Origin: SCUS01 sp966211675
Lineage (GTDB): Bacteria > Myxococcota_A > Polyangia > Polyangiales > Ga0077539
DNA: 64,000 nucleotides
Direction: 5' to 3'
Assembly: GCA_966211675.1 (NCBI GenBank)
Contig: CBIHPK010000013.1
Location: 15,403 to 79,402 of the forward strand
The position numbers and the translations under genes were made by a program. Numbering within the stretch: the stretch's first letter is position 1; every line of letters begins with the position of its first letter. The notes under the pieces were generated by a model. The model saw nothing but the letters and a program-made list of their open reading frames with translations, was not told the DNA's origin and searched no databases. This document shows, one piece after another, positions 18,530 to 25,883 of this stretch.

Positions 18530-19405
18530 ATGGCGCTGCTCGACCACGCCGCCCAGCGACTGCTCGAGAGGCTACGGCTGCGCGTGAGCCCGCGCTCCGC
18601 GAGCGGCGACCAGGGCGGGCACCGCAGCGACGCGCGAGCCAGCGGGCTGGAGTTCGCCGAGCGGCGCGAGTACGTGGTCGGCGACGACGCGAGGAAGATC
18701 GACTGGCAGGCCTTCGCCCGCAACCGCACCCTCTCCGTGCGCACCTTCGAGGAGGAGCACGACGCGAGGGTCTACGTGCTCGTGGACGTGTCGGCCTCCA
18801 TGACCCGAGGCGCTCCGCCGAAGCTCGACGTGGCGAGGCAGGTGGCGGCGTCCTTCGGCTTCCTGGGGATGAACCAGGTCGACCGGGTGCAGGTGATCCC
18901 CTTCGCGGAGACGGTCGGTCGGGCGACGACGGTGCTGCGCCGCCGGGACGACTACCCCGGGCTCGAGGCCTTCCTCACCGCGCTCGCCCCGCACGGGGCG
19001 ACGAGCTTCGAGGCCTCGGTGAAGGCCTTCCTGCAGCGCTTCCCCGGGCGCGGCGTGGTGGTGGTGGTGAGCGACCTCATGGAGGCCGCGGACTGGAGCG
19101 CGAGCCTGCGGCTGCTCGCCCAGCGGGGGCACCAGCTCTGCGTGGTGCGGGTGCGCTGCGACGAGGACCACGCGCCGGACTTCCACGGAGAGATCGAGCT
19201 GCGCGACGCGGAGACGGGCGACCTGCTGCGCGTGGCGGTGACGAAGGCGCTGCTGGAGGCCTATCGCGCGGAGGTCGAGGCGCACGTCGAGCGCACCCGC
19301 GACGCCTGCCGACGGGTGGGCGGACGGCTCGTCGAGGCGCCGGTGGAGCTGCCCTTCGACCAGCTGCTGCGGCAGGTGCTCGCCCCCTCGCTGGGACACC
19401 CATGA
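18530..19405 (+). CDS. DUF58 protein, MoxR-partner VWA-like
   Basis: 291 residues. It carries the DUF58 signature EFAERREYVVGDDARKIDW (about residues 40-58) followed by a VWA-like fold with VLVDVSASM (DxSxS, near 84-92). DUF58 proteins are paired with MoxR and are thought to be its protein targets or adaptors. The stop overlaps the next start by ATGA at 19402. It is soluble, with no membrane segment seen. Confidence 0.93.
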   Translation: MALLDHAAQRLLERLRLRVSPRSASGDQGGHRSDARASGLEFAERREYVVGDDARKIDWQAFARNRTLSVRTFEEEHDARVYVLVDVSASMTRGAPPKLDVARQVAASFGFLGMNQVDRVQVIPFAETVGRATTVLRRRDDYPGLEAFLTALAPHGATSFEASVKAFLQRFPGRGVVVVVSDLMEAADWSASLRLLAQRGHQLCVVRVRCDEDHAPDFHGEIELRDAETGDLLRVAVTKALLEAYRAEVEAHVERTRDACRRVGGRLVEAPVELPFDQLLRQVLAPSLGHP

Positions 19406-21213
19406 CCTTCGCCGCGCTCTCCCCCGCCGCGCTGCTCGGGGCGGCCCTCGCGGCCTCGCTCGCCGTCATCGCGCTCTACCTCCTGCGCCGCACGCCGCGA
19501 CTGCAGGTCGTCTCCAGCGTGGAGTTCTGGCGTCGCGCGGTGGAGCGCTCCCGGCCTCGCTCCCTCTTCGCCACGCGAGTCCCCTGGACCTCCATGCTGG
19601 TGACGCTCCTGATCGCGCTGCTGCTGGTCGGGGAGATGGGCGACCCCCGCGCCGGGGCCGGACACTCGGGCACCACGGTGATCGTGCTGGCGGCCGACCG
19701 AACCATGGCGGCCCGCGACGAGCGCGGACATCGGCGCCTCGACGACGCGCTCTCCATCGCCCGCGCCACCGTGCTGGCGGACACCGTGTCCGGCCAGGTG
19801 GCCATCGTGCGCGCGGGGCTGCGCCCGGAGGTGCTGGTCCCGATGACCCACCGGGCGTCGGACGCCGACCGGGCCCTCGCTCGCGCCGAGCCCGACGACG
19901 GGACCGCCGACCTCCCCGCCGCCGTCGAGCTCGCTCGCTCCATCGTCCACGGCACGCACGGCCCGGGTCGCGTGCTGGTGGTGGCCGATCGCGACGAGCT
20001 CCCTCGCGTGGCCGACGCGACGGTCACCGTGGAGCTCGCCCCCGTCGGATCGCCCGGCGAGACCCTCGCCATCACCGGCTTCGACGCGCGGCGAGACCCC
20101 CTGGCCCTCGGCGAGTACCAGGTCCGCTGCGAGGTGCGCTCGTACTCCACACGCCGCGCCCGAGCTCGCCTCGTCCTCCGCGACCGCGACACGGTCCTCT
20201 CCGAGGAGCGCGTGGCGCCGGAGCCCGGCGAGGTCCTCACGCACCGCGCCCGCGGATTCTCCAGCGCCCAGGGCGAGCTCACCGCGCGCCTGGAGGACAT
20301 CGACATCGAGGGCGGACGGGACGCTCTCTCCGCCGACGACGTCGCCTACGCCACGGTGCCTCCGGTGGTCTCGACGCGCGTGCTGCTCGTGACGCCCGGC
20401 AACCGCTACCTCGCCAACGCCCTCGCGGCCAACCCCTCGGTGGAGCTGGAGACCGTCGACGAGGCGGGCCTCGAGGCGCGACGCCGCGCTCTCTCCCGCT
20501 ACCAGGTGGTGGTGCTCGACCGCGTGTCGCCGCGGGCCCCGCTCGATCACCCGGCGCAGATGGTGGTGGGCGCCACGGACACCCGCTCGCTGCGGGTGGG
20601 CGCTGAGATCGCCGCGCCGAGGGTGACCGCCTTCGCCGCCGATCATCGGGTGCTTGCGGGGCTTCGCTTCGACCAGGTGCAGGTCGCCCATGCGCGTGCG
20701 CTGCTGCCCGGGGCCGACGACCGGGTGCTGGTGCGGAGCGGGCGCGACGCGCTGGTGATCGCTCGCGACCGGGACGGCGCGCGGCTCGTCGCGCTCGGCT
20801 TCGACACCGACGGCACCGACCTCGTGCAGCGCATCGCGTTTCCGCTCTTCATGCACAACGCCCTGGTGTGGCTCGACCGCCGTGAGCGGGAGTTCCACTC
20901 GTGGCAGAGCCCGGGCGAGCCCATCCGGGCGCCGGGACCGAACGCCGTGGTGCTCACCCCATCGGGAGCCGGGCGAGAGGTGCGAGGCGCGCTCTACGAC
21001 ACCGCGAGCGCGGGCATCTACCACACGGCCGACCGGGCGATCGCCGTGAGCGCCTCGGAGGAGGCGGGCTCCATCGCCTCCACCGAGGGACCGAGGGCGG
21101 GGCGACGCTCGGCCTCCTCGGGGCGGACGTCGCTGTCGCTGGTGCTGGCGGCGGTGATCCTCGCGATGCTGTGCGTCGAGTGGGTGCTCATCCAGCGGGC
21201 GAGGCTCTCGTGA
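19402..21213 (+). CDS. BatA-like membrane protein (aerotolerance N-terminal domain)
   Basis: 603 residues. The N-terminal 80 residues hold two hydrophobic helices in the BatA/aerotolerance arrangement (PAALLGAALAASLAVIALYL, then a second at about 55-73). A degenerate VWA-like region follows (VIVLAADRTMAARDERG near residue 93), lacking a canonical MIDAS. A large beta-rich region and a final transmembrane helix near the C-terminus complete the protein. It overlaps both neighbours by 4 bp. It is likely a membrane platform working with the MoxR/DUF58 pair; this is inferred from the operon. Confidence 0.82.
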   Translation: MTFAALSPAALLGAALAASLAVIALYLLRRTPRLQVVSSVEFWRRAVERSRPRSLFATRVPWTSMLVTLLIALLLVGEMGDPRAGAGHSGTTVIVLAADRTMAARDERGHRRLDDALSIARATVLADTVSGQVAIVRAGLRPEVLVPMTHRASDADRALARAEPDDGTADLPAAVELARSIVHGTHGPGRVLVVADRDELPRVADATVTVELAPVGSPGETLAITGFDARRDPLALGEYQVRCEVRSYSTRRARARLVLRDRDTVLSEERVAPEPGEVLTHRARGFSSAQGELTARLEDIDIEGGRDALSADDVAYATVPPVVSTRVLLVTPGNRYLANALAANPSVELETVDEAGLEARRRALSRYQVVVLDRVSPRAPLDHPAQMVVGATDTRSLRVGAEIAAPRVTAFAADHRVLAGLRFDQVQVAHARALLPGADDRVLVRSGRDALVIARDRDGARLVALGFDTDGTDLVQRIAFPLFMHNALVWLDRREREFHSWQSPGEPIRAPGPNAVVLTPSGAGREVRGALYDTASAGIYHTADRAIAVSASEEAGSIASTEGPRAGRRSASSGRTSLSLVLAAVILAMLCVEWVLIQRARLS

Positions 21214-23675
21214 GCGGCGCGCTCTCCATCGGTCACCCGGCCCTGCTCTGGGCGCTCGCGGTGTGCCCGCTGCTGGTGCTCGCCACCTGGCGCAGCCGCC
21301 TCGACGCCTCTCGCCGGCAGCTCGCGCTCGCGACCCTGGCGAGGGTGGTGGCGGCGGCGCTGGTCGTGCTCGCGGTCGCCGACGCCCGGGTGCGCTGGAG
21401 CACGAGGCAGCTCGCGGTGGCGCTGGTGGTGGACGGCTCCGCGAGCGTCTCCCCTCGCGAGGCGGCGGCGACGCGCGGGGCGGTTCCGCAGCGGCGCCTC
21501 GAGCGCGACGACGTGCGCTGGCTCGACGTGGGCGCGACGCAGCCTCAGGGCGCCATGGAGACGGACCTCGCGGCCTCGATCGACACCGCCGTGGCGCTGC
21601 TGCCGACGGAGCGGGTGCGGCGGGTGGTGCTGGCGACGGACGGTCGCGAGACGCGCGGGGACGTGGCGGGAGCGGCCGATCGGGCGAGGCGCGCGGGCGT
21701 GCAGGTCTTCGTGCTGCCGCAGGGCGATCGCCCCGCGGTGGACGCCGTGGCGGTGAGCGGCCTCGAGGCGCCACGCCTGGTGAGGGCCGGGCGGGAGGTG
21801 AGCATCGGGGTGCGCCTCTTCGCCTCGGGAGAGCGCAGCGTGCGGCTGCTGGTGCAGCGCGATGGGGAGAGCGTGAGCCAGCGGCAGGTGGAGGCCCCGT
21901 CGGGTTCGAGCCTCCACGACGTGCTGGTGGCCTTCCCCGACGAGGGCGTGCACGAGCTCCGGGTGACCGCGACCACCGAGGGCGACCGCCTCGCGCAGAA
22001 CAACTCCTGGCGGATGCTGGTGCGAGTCGTCACCCCGCCCAGGGTGCTGCTGGTGAACGAGCTGGCGGGCCGCTCTCCCTCGCTCGCCGCGGTCTATCGC
22101 GAGGCGCACCTCCACGTGGACGAGGCGCAGCCCGAGGAGGTCCCCTCGGACGCCGCTGGGCTCGACCGGTACCAGTTCGTGGTGCTCGACGAGATCGTGA
22201 TGACCGCGCTCACGGAGCCCCAGCAGCGAGCGCTTCGGGTGTGGGTCGAGGAGCGCGGCGGGGGCCTGCTCACCACCACGGGGATGCACGGCGTCGGGCG
22301 CGAGCCGGAGCTGCTGCGGGAGATCGAGCCCATCATGCCGCCTCGGGCGGTGCCGGAGCCCCGGCCCATCGAGCTCATCCTGGTGATCGACCGCTCGGGC
22401 AGCATGATGGGGCCCAACATCGTCAACGCTCGCACCGCGGGCATCGCCGCCGTTCGGGCGCTGCGCCCGGACTCCCGCGTCGGCGTGGTGGCCTTCTCCG
22501 GGGAGGCCGACCTGGTGGTGCCGCCGGTCCCGATGAGCCGCGCCGACGAGGTCACCCGCGCCATCGCGGGCATCCGCGCGGGCGGCGGGACCAACCTCGC
22601 CGCCGCCCTCAACGCCGCCACCAACATCGTCACCGACGACGACCGCTACCTGCACCACGTGATCCTGATGTCCGACGGGGAGAGCCAGCCGGGCCCTGCC
22701 ATCGCCGCGGCCAACGCGCTCCGCTACACGGGCGCCACCATCACGGCCATCACCCTCGGTCCTCGGGTCAACCTGATGCGCGACATCTCCCGCATCGGCC
22801 GCGGTCGCTACCACGTCACCAGCTCATCGACCTCGCTGCCCTCGCTCTTCGTCCACGAGGCGCAGTTTCGCAGTCCGCCGCCGGCGCGAGAGGCGGCCTT
22901 TCGCCCCGCCCTCAGCGGCCGCATGGGCTTCATGGACGGCGTCGACCCCTCCGCCGACCCGCCGATCCTGGGCTTCACCGTGTCGCAGATTCGCCCCGGG
23001 GCTCTCGCATTGCTGCAAGCGCCCGATGGCTCTCCGGTGCTCGCCCACTGGTTCGTGGGCCTCGGCCAGGCGGCCTCGCTCACGACCGCGACGTCGAGCC
23101 GCTGGGCCGACGCGTGGCGCACGGGCCAGAGCTTCCGCCGGCTCTTCGGGCAGATGGCCTGGGAGATGTTGCGGGTGCAGAGCGACGACAACCTGGAGCT
23201 GCACGTCGAGGCCCTCGCGGGGCGGTCCGACGCGCGCCGGGTGTCGGTGGTGGCGCCCACGACGGCGACGGCTCCGGCGCCGGTGGTGATGCTCTCCCGA
23301 GGCCGGGTGGAGGGGGTGCGCCTCGCGGTGCGCCCGACGGCTCCGGGCGTCTGGACCGCGAGCGTCGCGCTGGGAGAGGGCTTCGTGGTCGACGCTCGGA
23401 TGCCCTCGTCGAGGGAGCCCACGGTGGCGGGCGGAGCCGAGGCCCCCTACCCCGACGAGCTGCGGGCCTTCGGGAGCGACGCGCCCGCGCTCGCGGCGAT
23501 CGCGAGGGCGGGGGACGGCCGGGTGATCCGACGGCTGGACGAGGCGCTCTCGGAGGTGCGGGCGCAGCGGGTGATGCGCGAGGCGCGGCTGCCGCTGCTG
23601 GTGGGCGCGCTCGTGGCGTACCTGCTCGGGGTGCTCGCGCTGCGGATGCCGAGGGGACCGCGCGGCCGGGGATGA
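21210..23675 (+). CDS. Membrane VWA protein with glutamine-amidotransferase-like region
   Basis: 821 residues. The GTG at 21210 overlaps the upstream stop as GTGA. Two N-terminal helices (about 5-60) precede a first VWA-like segment (VALVVDGSASVS near 70). A GATase1-like alpha/beta region spans about 270-380. A classical VWA domain follows with an intact MIDAS: VIDRSGSM near 391-398, then GGGTNLAAALNAA. A C-terminal helix near 795 ends the protein. Such two-helix VWA/GATase proteins are typical last members of MoxR operons. It closes the operon that begins at 14900. Confidence 0.87.
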   Translation: MSGALSIGHPALLWALAVCPLLVLATWRSRLDASRRQLALATLARVVAAALVVLAVADARVRWSTRQLAVALVVDGSASVSPREAAATRGAVPQRRLERDDVRWLDVGATQPQGAMETDLAASIDTAVALLPTERVRRVVLATDGRETRGDVAGAADRARRAGVQVFVLPQGDRPAVDAVAVSGLEAPRLVRAGREVSIGVRLFASGERSVRLLVQRDGESVSQRQVEAPSGSSLHDVLVAFPDEGVHELRVTATTEGDRLAQNNSWRMLVRVVTPPRVLLVNELAGRSPSLAAVYREAHLHVDEAQPEEVPSDAAGLDRYQFVVLDEIVMTALTEPQQRALRVWVEERGGGLLTTTGMHGVGREPELLREIEPIMPPRAVPEPRPIELILVIDRSGSMMGPNIVNARTAGIAAVRALRPDSRVGVVAFSGEADLVVPPVPMSRADEVTRAIAGIRAGGGTNLAAALNAATNIVTDDDRYLHHVILMSDGESQPGPAIAAANALRYTGATITAITLGPRVNLMRDISRIGRGRYHVTSSSTSLPSLFVHEAQFRSPPPAREAAFRPALSGRMGFMDGVDPSADPPILGFTVSQIRPGALALLQAPDGSPVLAHWFVGLGQAASLTTATSSRWADAWRTGQSFRRLFGQMAWEMLRVQSDDNLELHVEALAGRSDARRVSVVAPTTATAPAPVVMLSRGRVEGVRLAVRPTAPGVWTASVALGEGFVVDARMPSSREPTVAGGAEAPYPDELRAFGSDAPALAAIARAGDGRVIRRLDEALSEVRAQRVMREARLPLLVGALVAYLLGVLALRMPRGPRGRG

Positions 23676-23710
23676 TCGGACTCGGATTGATTCCATGGAG
23701 GCTTACTCGC

Positions 23711-24469
23711 ATGAAGCGCTCTCGATCGATGCTCGCTCCCATCGCCCTGGCGGCGCTCGCCGGCCAGGTCGCTCCTCGCACGGCGTCGGCCGTCGACCTC
23801 ATCGCCGACCTCGGCGGACCGGCGGGCTTCGGCACCGGCTTCCTCGCGGAGAACGACGACAGCTCCTCGGCGGAGATCGACATCTCCCGGGGCTTCCCCG
23901 GGGGCCTGCGCTACTTCGCGGGGACGTACCGATCGATCTTCGTCAACAACAACGGCAACATCACCTTTCGCGGGGCGGTGGGGCAGTTCACGCCGACGCC
24001 CTTCCCCATCGCCGACCAGCCGATGATCGCGCCCTTCTGGGCGGACGTGGACACCCGCGGCGGAGGGCGCCCCGGGCGCAACGGCGTGTGGTGGGACATC
24101 CGCCCGGGCCAGGTGGTGATCACCTGGCACAACGTCGGGTACTTCGGCAGCCACGTGGACCGGCTCAACAGCTTCCAGATCGTGCTGCGCGGCGGGACGG
24201 AGATGGACGAAGGGCAGTTCGAGGTGGAGTTCCGCTACGCGCGCTGCGAGTGGACCACCGGCGACGCGAGCGGCGGCAGCAACGGCCGCGGAGGGACGCC
24301 CGCGCAGGCGGGCTTCGACGCGGGCAACCGCCGCGACAGCCGGGTGCTGCCGGGATCGCGCACCGCGGGGGTGCTGAGGCTCTGCCGGACGTCCAACGTG
24401 GGAGAGCCGGGCATCTGGCGCTTCCTGATCACCAACGGCCGACCGATGCGCTCGCCGCAGCGGGAGTAA
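23711..24469 (+). CDS. Secreted NIDO-domain protein; its 3' end is the phage attachment site
   Basis: 252 residues with a Sec signal (about 1-26) and a nidogen-like NIDO domain. Typical motifs are VNNNGNITF, the acidic FWADVDTR and VVITWHNVGYF. A good Shine-Dalgarno, GGAGG at 23697-23701, fixes the start. It follows the VWA gene by 35 bp. The last 11 codons (ending RPMRSPQRE) lie in the 33-bp attL core. The right copy at attR encodes the same residues followed by TGA, whereas here the stop is TAA completed by phage bases. Integration therefore left the protein sequence unchanged. Confidence 0.87.
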   Translation: MKRSRSMLAPIALAALAGQVAPRTASAVDLIADLGGPAGFGTGFLAENDDSSSAEIDISRGFPGGLRYFAGTYRSIFVNNNGNITFRGAVGQFTPTPFPIADQPMIAPFWADVDTRGGGRPGRNGVWWDIRPGQVVITWHNVGYFGSHVDRLNSFQIVLRGGTEMDEGQFEVEFRYARCEWTTGDASGGSNGRGGTPAQAGFDAGNRRDSRVLPGSRTAGVLRLCRTSNVGEPGIWRFLITNGRPMRSPQRE

Positions 24470-25706
24470 CCCCGGGAATCACAGCGTTTTCGTGAGCCCG
24501 TGGGACAAGTGCCCCCGTCCCACGGCCACCGTTCGTCCCATGGATGCGGTCGTGCACGTGAGAGGGGCTCAGGTGCGAGTAGCGCTCCGAGGTGGTCACG
24601 CTGTGGTGACCGAGGATCGCCCTCACGGTCAGCAGTTCGAGCGGGCTGTCCGTCCACGTGCCCATCACGAAGTGACTGGCTGCCGTATGCCGGAGCGCGT
24701 GGAACACCACCCGGCGGGTGATGCCGAACGCCACCCGGTGCCCCGGCTCGACCTTCCTGCATCGCTTGCGATTGCCCCACCCCCAATCGTCCCCTCGGCG
24801 GTACTGGCACCCCCGGGGCGTCGGGAACACCAGGTCATCCGGGCTCACCTCGACGCCGTCCGATGCGAGATGCGCGATCTGCTCGCGCAGGGCTCCGATG
24901 GCCTGAGGGAGGAGCGGCACCCGACGGGTCTTCCCCGACTTCGGAGGGCCATCGTGGGAGCGCTGCACATGCACCTCGGGGCGAGGGCCGTCGAGGGTGA
25001 CGTCGCCCACCCGGAGGGCCATGATCTCGCCGGCACGGAGCCCGGTGTAGATCGCGAACACGAACACCCGCCGCGACGCCTCAGGCACCCCAGGGGCGCC
25101 CCGCTCGACAGCCGCGATCTCCTCCGTCGTCAGGAACGTCCACGGCGCCTCCCGCTGCTTCGGGAGGCGCGCGCCGTCGCACGGGTTGCTGTCGACGTGT
25201 TCGGCCCGCACCGCCTCCGCAAGACACACCCGCAGGTGGGAGAACGCGTGACGGATCGTGCCCGGCGAGATGCGTCCCGCCTCCCCCCTCCCCCGCTTCC
25301 GCTTCACCATGCCGTCGATCCACGCCTGGACGTGCTTCGGTCGGATGTCCCGCAGGGCCATCGCCGCGAGCGGAGTGCTCCCGAGGTAGAGGTCCCACCG
25401 CGTGCGGGTCTCCTGGGGCCGTCGCACCTCCCCCAGCTCCTCGCGCCGCTCCAGCCAGGTCTTCCCCCAGGCCGCGAGGGTGAGCGCCTCGGGTTCCGGA
25501 GGCACCGCCTCGGCGACCGCCCGGTGGCGCACTGCGAGCGCGGCCCGCTGCTGCTCGGCTTCCCCCCTCGTGGCGAAGGTGTCGCCGGTCTTCTTCCCCT
25601 TCACCCACACCCGCACCCGGAACCGACCCGAGGGGAGCGTCTCGATGGAGCCGACACCCCCCTTGGCCTTCGCCTTCGCTCCCCTCGTGGCCATACGTCG
25701 CACCAT
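24429..25706 (-). CDS. int: Tyrosine-recombinase integrase, lysogen form
   Basis: 425 residues from the ATG at 25706 (a second ATG at 25694 also fits). An arm-binding N-terminus, a SAM-like core-binding domain (about 75-175) and a catalytic domain with R224 (TGLRAGEI), a Lys near 258-260, H336/R339 (HALRH), H367 (LGHHSV) and Y376 (ERYSHL) are all present, so it should be active. The frame crosses the whole attL core and stops six bases into host DNA, ending GRW. In the excised circle the same frame would run past attP for 98 more residues, into the ORF at 52095-52391, giving 522 residues. The integrated and free forms thus differ at the C-terminus. Confidence 0.93.
   Translation of the reverse strand: MVRRMATRGAKAKAKGGVGSIETLPSGRFRVRVWVKGKKTGDTFATRGEAEQQRAALAVRHRAVAEAVPPEPEALTLAAWGKTWLERREELGEVRRPQETRTRWDLYLGSTPLAAMALRDIRPKHVQAWIDGMVKRKRGRGEAGRISPGTIRHAFSHLRVCLAEAVRAEHVDSNPCDGARLPKQREAPWTFLTTEEIAAVERGAPGVPEASRRVFVFAIYTGLRAGEIMALRVGDVTLDGPRPEVHVQRSHDGPPKSGKTRRVPLLPQAIGALREQIAHLASDGVEVSPDDLVFPTPRGCQYRRGDDWGWGNRKRCRKVEPGHRVAFGITRRVVFHALRHTAASHFVMGTWTDSPLELLTVRAILGHHSVTTSERYSHLSPSHVHDRIHGTNGGRGTGALVPRAHENAVIPGVTPAAASASVGRW
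24435..24467. repeat. attL core, 33 bp
   Basis: Identical over 33 bp to 52392-52424. It encodes the C-terminal end of the NIDO protein on the plus strand and T-P-A-A-A-S-A-S-V-G-R of the integrase on the minus strand, so the same bases are read in both directions. Confidence 0.93.
24498..24525. repeat. 9-bp inverted repeat near attL
   Basis: CCGTGGGAC at 24498-24506 and GTCCCACGG at 24517-24525, separated by 10 bp. It lies inside the 3' coding part of int, 31 bp from the core. It could be a recombinase or Xis site, or a hairpin in the mRNA; position is the only evidence. Confidence 0.4.
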
Positions 25707-25761
25707 GTTTTTTATTTTTCCTCGCGCCCCTCTCTACGGGGCTCTTCTTTCCCGGGCTTTG

Positions 25762-25835
25762 GGACACACACCTAAAAGGGCCGTTTCCCCGACGTTTTTG
25801 CGCGTAGGTGTGTGTCCACCCTGCCGTGGACACAC
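25762..25835. repeat. GGACACACACC repeat cluster upstream of int
   Basis: A perfect 13-bp inverted repeat (25762-25774 and 25805-25817, 30-bp spacer) built on GGACACACACC, plus a partial copy at 25828-25835. It sits in the 177-bp gap between the DUF927-like gene and int, just upstream of the int start. The same motif recurs at 51941-52045, on the other side of int in the circular form. These are candidate integrase arm sites or regulator sites. Confidence 0.6.
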
Positions 25836-25883
25836 AGCCCGGGTCGCCGACGGGGCCTCCGAAAACCTACCCGGAGACGCCCG

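Noticed and set aside
24435..24467. attB in a tRNA gene
   Set aside because: The core lies in the end of a NIDO protein gene; no tRNA fold could be drawn around either core.
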